This document shows positions 9,111 through 20,661 of a DNA stretch of 64,000 bases, in pieces. The notes beneath the pieces are model-generated. The model saw nothing but the letters and a program-made list of their open reading frames with translations. It was not told where the DNA came from and did not search any database. The stretch comes from Bog-159 sp049511415. GTDB taxonomy: Bacteria > Acidobacteriota > Terriglobia > Bryobacterales > Bryobacteraceae. The position numbers and the translations under genes were made by a program. The stretch spans positions 1 to 64,000 of the forward strand of contig JBEKYC010000021.1 of assembly GCA_049511415.1 (NCBI GenBank). Reading direction: 5' to 3'. Position 1 is the first letter of the stretch. Every line of letters starts with the position of its first letter.

Positions 9111-9338
9111 TCACAGCCCTGCCATCATCATTTTTCTGTTTCCAATTCAATGATTTGCAGCTTTCGCGGGATCGCGTGCGGGCGACCATGTGCTGCCATA
9201 AATGGTGGGAAGTGGGTCACGGGGCAGCCCGGATGCGGCAATCGTAACAAAACATGACGATATGCTCGAAATTGGGTTTGCTTTTTCATCTCGAAAAGGC
9301 CGCTCGGACAAGCCCAAAACCGCCCAAAAGCGCCCAAT
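9111..9338. repeat. Convergent intergenic region with 10-bp tandem repeats
   Basis: 228 bases separate two convergent genes. No convincing gene or intrinsic terminator is seen. At 9312-9339 there are three 10-bp-spaced copies of GCCCAAAA (the third ends GCCCAATT), running into the stop codon of the minus-strand gene. Nearby, the minus strand would read MKKQTQF, which resembles short dispersed repeat-derived peptides seen in other large environmental genomes; this last point is a guess. Confidence 0.45.
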
Positions 9339-9887
9339 TTACGCTCGAAGTTCAGCCGCCTCGATCATCGCCCGGTAGTGCTCCAAACCTCGCACCGCCA
9401 TCCCTGGTACCTTGGCCCGGTCGTCCCACCGCCGCAGTCGCACCGCCTCCCGCGCAAACGGCCTTTGTTCGAACTCCTGCACCCCGGCCGCGTCGAACGC
9501 TCCGCCCTGCAATGCCAGGCTCTCCACCGACGCCGGCGACAGCCGGCTCAGATATTCCGCATCCGTCGCGCAAAGGTATCGTTTGGCGTCCACATGCATC
9601 CGCACCGGCGCCGTCACCTCCGGTCCAAAATATTGCGCCAGCCACGCATGCCCCAGATCCTCATGCCGCGTGTCGATCCCCTCGTCCGCCACGTTCTCGG
9701 ACATGTCATGCAGCAGATGCCCGACGTCATGGACCAGCGCGGCTACCACCAGCCAGCCGGGCGCTTTCTCGCGCTCGGCATAATGCGCCGCTTGCAGCGC
9801 GTGCTCGAGTTGCGAGACCGGTTCTCCAAAATATGCGCTACCGCCTTTCGCCGCGAACAACTCCATAATCTGATCGGCTACCTGCAT
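9339..9887 (-). CDS. PhnZ-like HD-domain diiron oxygenase (phosphonate degradation)
   Basis: 182 residues that follow PhnZ closely. The substrate-gating pair is present as Tyr19 and Glu22 (AYFGE), followed by QLEH (His29), HDVGH (His53, Asp54, His57), His75, His98 and the phosphonate-contacting DAKRYL. A late WDDRAK supplies the last Asp. PhnZ uses a mixed-valence diiron centre and oxygen to split the C-P bond of 1-hydroxy-2-aminoethylphosphonate to glycine and phosphate. No PhnY hydroxylase lies nearby. It is the last gene of a four-gene minus-strand operon and starts 3 bases after the transporter gene. The substrate could differ from PhnZ. Confidence 0.85.
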   Translation of the reverse strand: MQVADQIMELFAAKGGSAYFGEPVSQLEHALQAAHYAEREKAPGWLVVAALVHDVGHLLHDMSENVADEGIDTRHEDLGHAWLAQYFGPEVTAPVRMHVDAKRYLCATDAEYLSRLSPASVESLALQGGAFDAAGVQEFEQRPFAREAVRLRRWDDRAKVPGMAVRGLEHYRAMIEAAELRA

Positions 9888-9890
9888 CCC

Positions 9891-11177
9891 TCAAGCCTCC
9901 CGCCGTTGCTTGAAAAACAGCACCGCCGCCGCCCCGCTCGAAAGCAGCGCCGTCGCCGCCAGCGTCATAAATGCTCCCGTCCATCCGAAGCTCACCGAAA
10001 TGCGCGCCATGCTGTCTCCCGCGAGGATGCCGCCCAAATACCCAACGCCGTCGATGATCCCCGACGAAGTCGCGCTGCCATGCTTGCCGCCGAAATCCAG
10101 TGCGATGGCGCCCGCCAGGTACGCGTACGGCCCGATCACCAGGAAGCCCACCAGCCCCACCAGAAGAGTGGGCAGTTCGCGCCCGCCGCCGGCCCGCAGC
10201 GACCCCAACGCGAACAGCGCCACCGAACTTGCCAGCAGGCTATAAAACATGATCGCCGACCGCCCCGTGCGGCCCAGCCGATCACTCAAAAATCCCGAGA
10301 GAAAGACGGCCAGCCCGCCGAAAAGCGGAAATACCGCGCTGGTGCTGGCGGCATCCGCTTTGCTGTATCCGACCACCTGGTTGAAATAAGTAGGCGTCCA
10401 GGTATTGAACGTTTCGCGCACCAGCGTGGTCCCCAGCGACAGCGCGCACACCACCCAAAATGCCGGGCTCCGGAACAGCGGCCCCAGTAGATCGCGCAGG
10501 CCCGCCGGTTTCGGATCGTGGCCCTCCGCGCCAAACAGATTCAGCGGATTCACCTCGGGCTCGCCCAGCCCGATCTGCGCGCGAGATTCCTTAAGCAGCA
10601 GCAGGTTCGCAATGAAGATCGCCGCGAGCGTCCCTGCCGCTATTTGAAAAACGATGCGCCAACCGTACCCGTGCCGAATGATCGCGCCCATGAACTGCCG
10701 CGCCGCCGCGTCGCCCACCAGGTAGCTCAGGCTGATCACGCCCATGGCCGCGCCGTACGACGAATACGAAAACCACCGCGACGTGATCTTCACCATGCCG
10801 GCCCAGCCCGTCGATTGCACCAGCCGGTTGCCGATCCAAGCCATCGTAAAAATCGGCATGCCGCCGCCCAGCGAAAACAGCACCGTGAACAGAATCGATC
10901 CGCCCATCCCGATCAGGAAGTTGCGCCTCCCGCCCAGGAAATCCGCCATGCTGCCCAGGAAGAACTTGCCGATCGCATAAGCCATTACGCCAAACGACGC
11001 GATCGCGCCCAGCCGGATCTTGGCCTGGTCCGGAGTCATTCCGTGCGCCGCCAACTCATCGATCAGCAGCGGCAGGCTGACCGAGAAATCCGAACGGCAC
11101 AGATAGTAACCCGCATAACCGATGAACAGCAGCGCGACAGTCAGTCCCTGCCAAACGGCCAGCCTGCGGCGATTCAT
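9891..11177 (-). CDS. OPA-family MFS transporter, probable phosphonate uptake
   Basis: 428 residues and about 12 membrane segments. The N-terminal GYAGYYLCRSDFSVSLPLL matches the organophosphate:phosphate antiporter branch (GlpT, UhpT, UhpC). It lies between phnX and the phnZ-like gene and overlaps the phnX stop by 4 bases (ATGA), so it most likely imports the phosphonate degraded by the operon, perhaps in exchange for phosphate. The family is clear; the substrate is inferred from context only. Confidence 0.85.
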   Translation of the reverse strand: MNRRRLAVWQGLTVALLFIGYAGYYLCRSDFSVSLPLLIDELAAHGMTPDQAKIRLGAIASFGVMAYAIGKFFLGSMADFLGGRRNFLIGMGGSILFTVLFSLGGGMPIFTMAWIGNRLVQSTGWAGMVKITSRWFSYSSYGAAMGVISLSYLVGDAAARQFMGAIIRHGYGWRIVFQIAAGTLAAIFIANLLLLKESRAQIGLGEPEVNPLNLFGAEGHDPKPAGLRDLLGPLFRSPAFWVVCALSLGTTLVRETFNTWTPTYFNQVVGYSKADAASTSAVFPLFGGLAVFLSGFLSDRLGRTGRSAIMFYSLLASSVALFALGSLRAGGGRELPTLLVGLVGFLVIGPYAYLAGAIALDFGGKHGSATSSGIIDGVGYLGGILAGDSMARISVSFGWTGAFMTLAATALLSSGAAAVLFFKQRREA

Positions 11178-11884
11178 GGGCGCTCGCCCCGCGCCAGCCG
11201 TTTCTCGATCGCATCCAGATTCAAGTCACTCACGCGATCGATCACATAGTGCGCGCCGGCTTCGCGCAGCGGCCCGCGCTGCCCCATCATGTTGCCGGTC
11301 TCGGTCACCCCCACCGTCCACATGCCGGCGTTCTGCCCTTCTTCTATGTCGCTGACCGTATCGCCAACCTTCACCATCGTATGCATCGGGTAAGTTCCCA
11401 AACGGATCGCGTTAAGGTAGCACATCCATGGCAGTGGCCTCCCGCCAATCGTGTCATCCGGACATAGCGCGCAATCGGGGACGTAGCCCTGCTTGGAAGC
11501 GTGCTCCACCAGCAGGTCCAGCATGGGCCGCGTATAGCCGGTAGTGCTGCCAATCTTGATGCCCTGTGCCCGCAGCTTCGTCACAGTCTCAACAACGCCC
11601 CCAATAACATCCGAGTAGCTCACCAGGCAATCCATTTGCATGGGGATGAACTCGGCGAAGAACTCCAAGACTAGCGCTTCCTCAGGCGGGCCGCCGATCT
11701 TTGCCCCCAGCAGCGCCCGTATATGGTCCTTTTTGTGAATGCCCATGTCGCGCCGCGCTTCCGCCTCGCTGACCTCGATCCCTCGCGCGGCGAACAGCTT
11801 CTGCAGCGTGCGCACCGGCGCCACGCTCCCATAGTCCACCGTGGTGCCGGCCCAATCGAAGATGACGGCCGTGACATGTCCCAT
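11174..11884 (-). CDS. phnX: Phosphonoacetaldehyde hydrolase (phosphonatase)
   Basis: HAD-family enzyme that cleaves the C-P bond of phosphonoacetaldehyde to acetaldehyde and phosphate. The nucleophile motif is FDWAGTT with Asp10. The Schiff-base lysine aligns to Lys51 in MGIHKKDHIRALL. GSTTGYTRPM, GRPLPWMCY and KVGDTVSD are all conserved. The start is set at 11884, where the ATG overlaps the stop of the upstream FAD gene by one base; a longer frame to 12064 would only duplicate antisense sequence. At 236 residues it is shorter than the usual ~265-270: about 15 residues are missing from the cap domain and some from the C-terminus. Still likely active. Confidence 0.93.
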   Translation of the reverse strand: MGHVTAVIFDWAGTTVDYGSVAPVRTLQKLFAARGIEVSEAEARRDMGIHKKDHIRALLGAKIGGPPEEALVLEFFAEFIPMQMDCLVSYSDVIGGVVETVTKLRAQGIKIGSTTGYTRPMLDLLVEHASKQGYVPDCALCPDDTIGGRPLPWMCYLNAIRLGTYPMHTMVKVGDTVSDIEEGQNAGMWTVGVTETGNMMGQRGPLREAGAHYVIDRVSDLNLDAIEKRLARGERP

Positions 11885-12981
11885 CAGAATCCCATCTCCT
11901 GGATGGTTTGCTCGGCGAGACCAAATGAGAGCGTCATGCCGGAGCCACCCGTCGCCGTGACCACCCGCACGTTCGGCTCCGGGGAAAACGAAAGGTACGG
12001 TTGATTCGGGTGTTTGGCGTAGACGCCATGCCAATGCTGCGCGATACGGAGGTCGGGCGCGCACAAAAAACCGCGCGCATAACCCAGGATCAGATCGTCG
12101 ATCTCGGCGCGATCGAACGGGTCCACGGCATCCCCGTATTCATGCGAATCGCCGATGGTCAACTCGCGCCCGGAGGTTTGCGATACCAGAACGTGTATGC
12201 CGAAGCGATCGTACTCCGGCGTTTCCGCCCCAATCCGTTCCTCCAGCGCGCGCAGCGTTTTGCACACGCGGAACGATTCATAGAAGCGTAATGTAAGCCC
12301 GGCCGCCAAAGCCGGCCCGAGCTGCCAGCCTTCGGGCTGGGGGCGCGTGCGCATCATTTGCAGCTTGCATCGGGTGGCGCCGCTGGCGCGAAACGCCTCG
12401 GGATACAGCGTCTCAAAATCATGACCATTGCAGACGATGGTGGCGTCGTACGCCGCCGGTTCGACGGACGTGACCGCCGTGCCCCAGCGGAACTCGACTC
12501 CATATTTTTCCCACAAAAACCAGGGAAGCTGCGCCAGCGCCACGCGCGGATCCACCGTGATCTCCGTGGGACTCCAGATCGCGCCCACCAGTCCGTCCGC
12601 CCGCACCGCCTGACTGCGCGCCAGAACTTCCGCCGCGTCAAGCCACGCGCACTCGTAGCCGAGCCGCGGCGCCACTTCGCAAAATTCCCGGGCCACCATA
12701 GCCTCGTCATCGCGATAAACCACATGCAGCGAGCCGGTTGGAGAATACGGCAGCCGGGCTGCCTCCAACGCCTCCATCCACAACTCGCGGCTGCGCAGCG
12801 CCATCTCGTGCATCCGGCCGCCCGGCTGCCCGATGGGCCAGATCATGCCGAAGTTCCGCACCGAAGCGCCCGCTGCCTGCGGACTGCGCTCGAACACCAC
12901 CACGGATCGTCCCCGCCGCGCCAGCGCATAAGCGTGCGCAACCCCCAAAATGCCCGCTCCCACGATCGCGACATCCGCCAT
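11884..12981 (-). CDS. FAD-dependent amine oxidoreductase of phosphonate clusters
   Basis: 365 residues of the DAO/GlcD-like FAD oxidoreductase fold. The N-terminal dinucleotide-binding motif is VAIVGAGILG (Gly8, Gly10, Gly13), followed by GASVRNFGMIWP, which is typical of the phosphonate-cluster subfamily (TIGR03364 type). The C-terminal FAD end reads VVTATGGSGMTLSFGLAEQ. Members of this group have been reported to oxidise N-methyl-2-aminoethylphosphonate, and in some cases 2-aminoethylphosphonate, to phosphonoacetaldehyde, which PhnX would then cleave. It is the first gene of the operon; only 38 bases separate it from the divergent gene at 13020. With no phnW nearby, it may stand in for the transaminase. 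Confidence 0.85.
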   Translation of the reverse strand: MADVAIVGAGILGVAHAYALARRGRSVVVFERSPQAAGASVRNFGMIWPIGQPGGRMHEMALRSRELWMEALEAARLPYSPTGSLHVVYRDDEAMVAREFCEVAPRLGYECAWLDAAEVLARSQAVRADGLVGAIWSPTEITVDPRVALAQLPWFLWEKYGVEFRWGTAVTSVEPAAYDATIVCNGHDFETLYPEAFRASGATRCKLQMMRTRPQPEGWQLGPALAAGLTLRFYESFRVCKTLRALEERIGAETPEYDRFGIHVLVSQTSGRELTIGDSHEYGDAVDPFDRAEIDDLILGYARGFLCAPDLRIAQHWHGVYAKHPNQPYLSFSPEPNVRVVTATGGSGMTLSFGLAEQTIQEMGF

Positions 12982-13019
12982 GAAATAGTGAGGCTACCGT
13001 ATTTGGAGAGGAGGCGCAA

Positions 13020-13373
13020 ATGCAAACGGCGCGCTATCTTATAGAGGGAGCCGCCATGCGAATCATGCGTCCAGCCGTCGTGAACGAAGCCGAAATCGCC
13101 CGGCGTGTCAAAGCCGTAGAACGCAAGCTGAAGCCTGACGTGGTTCGCATCCGACACGACGTCACTCTGAACTCGACTGATCAGGAATCTATTTTCTTCC
13201 GCATCGTATTGTCTGACGACGCTAGCCGTGAGAGCCGGCTGCGAGAGGTCACCGAGCGTATTGAGGCTCGGTTGGAAAAGGCGATCCCGTTCGACGATTT
13301 CGGTCTCTACCTGTATTTTCTCTATCGCAACCGGTCCGAACAGGCGGAGATGAAAGAGCCATCTTGGGCCTGA
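13020..13373 (+). CDS. Conserved small protein paired with HEPN protein
   Basis: 117 residues of unknown function. The ATG at 13020 is preferred because GGAGAGGAGG stands at the right distance upstream; ATG 13056 is an alternative. The protein is charged, with a core reading IFFRIVLSDDASRESRLREV and ending YLYFLYRNRSEQAEMKEPSW. Short proteins of this appearance often precede HEPN genes in bacteria, so it may be a cognate partner or antitoxin, but this is from memory and not proven. No nucleotidyltransferase motif (GSxxxG..DxD) is visible, so it is not a classical MNT partner. The HEPN gene starts 3 bases after its stop. Confidence 0.65.
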   Translation: MQTARYLIEGAAMRIMRPAVVNEAEIARRVKAVERKLKPDVVRIRHDVTLNSTDQESIFFRIVLSDDASRESRLREVTERIEARLEKAIPFDDFGLYLYFLYRNRSEQAEMKEPSWA

Positions 13374-13376
13374 GCC

Positions 13377-13847
13377 ATGCCTTTCGCTGAGGACTTGCTT
13401 GAGCAAGCGCAACATCTTGCCCGCCGGGACAGAACCAAACCGAAGCAGGCGAGCCGCCGGCGAGCCATATCAACCGCATACTACTCACTGTTCCACTTGC
13501 TCGTCAGCGAAGCCGTGGACAATTGGAAGAAGCCTTACCAGCGGACGATCTTGGCTCGGGCATTCGATCACAGCCGAATGAAGAACGCATCGCAGCAGGT
13601 AGTAAGCCGCAAATTCGAAGGACCGCCCGCACCGGCGGTCGCACATCTAAAACGAGTCGCAGACGCCTTCTATCGACTACAAGAGTTGCGCCACCTTGCC
13701 GACTACGATAACGACGTGAAATGGTCCAGGACAGCCGCGCTGAAGGCGGTCGAACTGGCCAGCGCCGCGTTCGAGGCATGGCAGTACATCAAAGACGAAA
13801 AGATCGCCCAAGACTACCTCCTCCAGCTCCTGGTTCAGCGCCGCTAA
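13377..13847 (+). CDS. HEPN-domain protein (UPF0332-like)
   Basis: 156 residues, all alpha by appearance. RRRAISTAYYSLFHLLVSEA near residues 27-46 and LRHLADYD near 104-111 mark the UPF0332-type HEPN fold. An Arg100-x5-His106 spacing fits the R-x4-6-H motif of HEPN ribonucleases, but this part of the family is variable and catalysis is not assured. Coupled to the 13020 gene. HEPN proteins act as toxins, antiviral RNases or nucleotide-binding partners. The pair may be a toxin-antitoxin-like unit; nothing nearby indicates a phage defence island. Confidence 0.8.
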   Translation: MPFAEDLLEQAQHLARRDRTKPKQASRRRAISTAYYSLFHLLVSEAVDNWKKPYQRTILARAFDHSRMKNASQQVVSRKFEGPPAPAVAHLKRVADAFYRLQELRHLADYDNDVKWSRTAALKAVELASAAFEAWQYIKDEKIAQDYLLQLLVQRR

Positions 13848-14010
13848 CCAACCGTGTCAAACCGTACCCCCCACTCACCCCCCATATGCGCCGTTCCTCT
13901 CCCAAAACCCGCCATTCAATGCTGATGGCTTTATTTCCAACATCTTAAGCGCGATCATGCATTCCATCGGGAGAAGTGTAGCTAAGCCGATCCCAAACTC
14001 AGAGGAGCAT

Positions 14011-15804
14011 ATGAGCACTCAACCGTTTGAACCCAAGCCCGCACCATCCGCTGGCCTCGTGCAGATCAACGCCGGCATCGAAGACGTCATCCAAAAACGC
14101 CTGGCGGAAGAGCGTGTGCGCCTCGAGCGCGAAGCCGGCCTGGCCCAGCGCGAACTGCATCATTTCAAGCGTCCCGTCGAACGGCCGTTCACCAAAGAAG
14201 AGCGCTCGAAAACCACTCTGCTCTTCGGCGGTCTCACCTGGAAACACGAAAAGCTGGTGCACGGCGCGCTGGAAGGCCTCGGATACATCGCCGAAGCCGT
14301 GCCGACGCCCAACGTGCGCGCCTTTCAGACCGGCAAAGAATACGGCAACAACGGCCAGTGCAACCCCACCTATTTCACCGTGGGCAACCTCGTCCAGTAT
14401 CTGCAAAGCCTGGAAGAGCAGGGGCTGTCGAAACAGGAAATTATCGATCGATACGTTTTCTTCACTGCGGGCGCCTGCGGCCCATGCCGTTTCGGCATGT
14501 ATGAAGCCGAGTATCGCCTGGCGCTACGCAATGCCGGTTTTGATGGCTTCCGCGTGCTGCTGTTCCAGCAATCCGGCGGCCTGAGCCAGTCCGATGCCGA
14601 AGCCGGCCTCGAGATGAACCTGGATTTCTTCCTCGGCATTCTGAACGCCCTCAATTGCGGCGACGTGCTCAATGAAGTTGCGTACGCCCTGCGCCCCTAT
14701 GAAGTGGTCCCCGGCGAGACGGACCAGAAGCTCGACGAGATGATGGACTACATGCACGAGGTTTTCCGCAAGAAGCAACCCTGGCAGCTCGGCGATAGCT
14801 TGGTCAAGTATCTGGGCGGCTTCAAGGACACTGCGGAATACATCGGCAAATTCGTCAATCAGTTGAAAGGCGACGACTACATCCCGGCGTTGCATCGCTG
14901 CCGCGATGAGTTCAACGAGATCGAAATCGATCGCCTGCGTGTCAAGCCCATCGTGAAAATCACCGGCGAATTCTGGGCCCAGACCACCGAAGGCGACGGC
15001 AATTTCAATATGTTCAACTTCCTCCAGCGCGAGGGCGCGCAGGTGCTGGTGGAACCCATCGGCACGTGGATCATGTACATGATTCACCAGGTAGTGCAGA
15101 AGTACAAGGACTTCAAGGGCCTCGAAGAAGGCGCCACGCTGCCGCCGCTGTGGCGTCTCGACAAGCGTGCCAAAATCGAATGGAGCTTCCGCAATAAAGT
15201 CGCTAAGCTGAAACTCGCCGAAGCGATTTTCAAGAACGAGTATCACAAGATTGTCGGCGCACTGGGAGATGTCGCGCACCACTTAGCCGATCAATACGAG
15301 CTGCAGCGCCTGGGTCACCCGTTCTATAACTCGCGCGCAGGGGGCGGCGAAGGCCATCTGGAAGTTGCCAAGAACATCTACTACTCGAACAAAGACCTGG
15401 CCCACATGGTGCTGTCCGTGAAGCCCTTTGGTTGCATGCCGTCCACGCAGTCCGATGGCGCGCAATCGGCGGTCGTCTCTAATTACAAGGACATGATCTA
15501 CCTCCCCGTCGAGACGTCCGGCGAAGGCGAGATCAATGCCCACTCGCGCGTGCAAATGGCCCTCGGCGAAGCTAAGAACAAGGCCAAAAAGGAAATGGCC
15601 GAAGTGTTGGAGCGCACCGGTCTGACGCTGGACGATTGCCGCGCCTGGGTGGAAGCCCATCCCGAATCGAAGCGTCCGCTTTATCATGTGCCGCATACCA
15701 AGGGCGTCATCGGTCTGGCCGCTAACTTCGTGTGCCACATCGCGGAGCAACTCAAAGCGGAAGGCGTCGTACCCCAGCGCGAGGAAGCGCTGGCCGTCCA
15801 ATAG
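14011..15804 (+). CDS. 2-Hydroxyacyl-CoA dehydratase (D-component)-like protein
   Basis: 597 residues. ATG 14011 follows AGAGGAG and is preferred to the in-frame ATG 13957. Cysteines sit in NGQCNPTYF, GACGPCRFGMYEAEYR and KPFGCMPSTQSDGAQS, as expected for iron-sulfur ligands of proteins related to 2-hydroxyglutaryl-CoA dehydratases and double-cubane-cluster proteins. Such proteins need an ATP-driven activator that delivers low-potential electrons; the next gene, 12 bases downstream, encodes one. The exact reaction is not known. Proteins of this pair are widespread in anaerobes and occur in Acidobacteria, but here the neighbours are aerobic-type genes. Confidence 0.75.
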   Translation: MSTQPFEPKPAPSAGLVQINAGIEDVIQKRLAEERVRLEREAGLAQRELHHFKRPVERPFTKEERSKTTLLFGGLTWKHEKLVHGALEGLGYIAEAVPTPNVRAFQTGKEYGNNGQCNPTYFTVGNLVQYLQSLEEQGLSKQEIIDRYVFFTAGACGPCRFGMYEAEYRLALRNAGFDGFRVLLFQQSGGLSQSDAEAGLEMNLDFFLGILNALNCGDVLNEVAYALRPYEVVPGETDQKLDEMMDYMHEVFRKKQPWQLGDSLVKYLGGFKDTAEYIGKFVNQLKGDDYIPALHRCRDEFNEIEIDRLRVKPIVKITGEFWAQTTEGDGNFNMFNFLQREGAQVLVEPIGTWIMYMIHQVVQKYKDFKGLEEGATLPPLWRLDKRAKIEWSFRNKVAKLKLAEAIFKNEYHKIVGALGDVAHHLADQYELQRLGHPFYNSRAGGGEGHLEVAKNIYYSNKDLAHMVLSVKPFGCMPSTQSDGAQSAVVSNYKDMIYLPVETSGEGEINAHSRVQMALGEAKNKAKKEMAEVLERTGLTLDDCRAWVEAHPESKRPLYHVPHTKGVIGLAANFVCHIAEQLKAEGVVPQREEALAVQ

Positions 15805-15816
15805 CCCGGGGGATCC

Positions 15817-19398
<3,582 letters not shown>

Positions 19399-19401
19399 AG
19401 T

Positions 19402-19803
19402 TTACGGCCAACGCTTGGAGCGCATCAGGTCGAAGTGCCGGTCGTAAGTCCAGACCGGTAGTTTGAGGCGCTCCCCAACGGCCGCCGCAACAGCGTCGAA
19501 CAGGGTGATCGGCTGATCCGGGTATGCCGCGATCAATGCCACGGCTTGAATATAGTCTCCCGGCTCTGGGCTCAGCAAGCTCGATCCGTCCACAACTTCT
19601 TGAAGCCAGACGTGCGCGTAGGCGGCGCCCAAGCGGCGCAGAATCAGGGTGTAAGACTCGGCTAGCGTCAAATATGTAACGGCCACGTAATGGCCTGTGT
19701 TGTGGAGTTTTTCCAGTTGTGCGCAGGCCTGTTTGTGGTATTGACCCGAGGGGTCGGCCAAAGCATAGAGCGGACCGGTGTCGGCCAGGGCGGGTTTAGG
19801 CAT
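19402..19803 (-). CDS. VapC-like PIN-domain ribonuclease toxin
   Basis: 133 residues. The PIN acidic residues are in place: Asp8 (LADTGPLYAL), Glu49 (LTLAESYTL), Asp103 (LFDAVAAAVG) and Asp121 (TYDRHFDLM). Toxins of this type cleave RNA, often tRNA or rRNA, when the antitoxin is lost. It overlaps the upstream antitoxin-like gene by 8 bases. It ends 3 bases from the stop of the large activator gene on the other strand. Confidence 0.87.
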   Translation of the reverse strand: MPKPALADTGPLYALADPSGQYHKQACAQLEKLHNTGHYVAVTYLTLAESYTLILRRLGAAYAHVWLQEVVDGSSLLSPEPGDYIQAVALIAAYPDQPITLFDAVAAAVGERLKLPVWTYDRHFDLMRSKRWP

Positions 19804-20050
19804 CGGCTGCGAAGTAAGCGTCGTGTCGCTTGCTGACGTCGCTCTTGCCGCTGCCCCTCTTGGCTGGGGAGATCCGCAGAGGATGGGAAGGTTGCGCGGC
19901 GCCCCGCCGTGCCAGATATTCCCGAAGCGCGGCTTGAACCAATGCGGTGAACGCGGGCGGCGCGTCTTGCCGATTCACATACGAATCGAGTGCTTTTCCA
20001 AATCGCCACCAATCGTAATGGTCGCTCGCCTCATGCAGCCATTTTATCAC
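19796..20050 (-). CDS. VapB-like antitoxin, probable ribbon-helix-helix type
   Basis: 84 residues. The stretch AFTALVQAALREYLARRG resembles the second helix of a ribbon-helix-helix DNA-binding domain, followed by a charged tail that would wrap the toxin. It lies directly upstream of the PIN toxin with an 8-base overlap, the usual antitoxin-first order. The N-terminal half (SDHYDWWRFGKALDSYVNRQ) is not typical and the start is uncertain. The function is inferred from position. Confidence 0.65.
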   Translation of the reverse strand: MIKWLHEASDHYDWWRFGKALDSYVNRQDAPPAFTALVQAALREYLARRGAAQPSHPLRISPAKRGSGKSDVSKRHDAYFAADA

Positions 20051-20076
20051 CAGTTGGTGATTTTGGTGCTCACCCG

Positions 20077-20650
20077 CTACGAGGACTTCTTTGCCGCCGT
20101 GTGCTTCTTTGCCGCCGGCGCATCCGCCTTCAACAGCGCCTCGATCTGATCCCGCAGGTTCTTCTCCTGCTGGTTTTCGTTAGTGAAGAACGGATCTTCA
20201 CCGGAATGCTGCGCGCGAATGACAAAATCGCGGTCCACGAATACGATCTGCGGCATATACATCTTGAGCATCGCCGGATGCTGCAGGAACGCCAGCACCG
20301 GGTCGGGGCGCGAAACCCACGGGAAACGGCGGGTGGAAGCGCGTGACGAAGTCGGGGACCAGCATGGCCGCCATGTCGTCGATGGCGCAAGCCACAACCT
20401 GAAAACCGCGCGGGCCATATTCGTCTTGCAGTGTCGAAAGAAAGCCGACCGTCTTCTGGCAATGCGGGCAGGTGGTGAGGATGAACGCCACGGCGATCAC
20501 TTTGCCGCGGTACTGGCTGATCTGGAGCGGCTTGGCGTTGGGAAAACTGATCGTAAAATCCGGAGCGGGACGCGGCAAGTCCCCGCCTTGCGCCATGGTT
20601 GCGGCGAGGCACAGAACTGCCAGCACGCGAAGAACCCGTTGATTTGGCAT
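20077..20650 (-). pseudogene. Secreted AhpC/TlpA-like redoxin, frameshifted
   Basis: The 5' part encodes a signal peptide (VLRVLAVLCLAATMAQGG), APDFTISFPNAKPLQISQYRG and a redox-active TTCPHC, as in thioredoxin-like peroxiredoxins. After PPFPVGF the family sequence continues in a neighbouring frame as SRPDPVLAFLQHPAMLKMY, then IVFVDRDFVIRAQHSGEDPF, ending at 20077. Removing one T from the GGGTTTCGCG run (near 20309-20318) restores a continuous protein of about 190 residues with a Lys/Ala-rich tail. The uncorrected product would stop at 20198. Recent decay and sequence error are both possible. It sits in line with the genes upstream. Confidence 0.75.
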
Positions 20651-20661
20651 AAGCCAACAGT

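Noticed and set aside
9378..10490. 370-codon open frame on the plus strand
   Set aside because: Opposite the phnZ-like gene and OPA transporter; composition is Arg/Gln/Pro-rich and without motifs.
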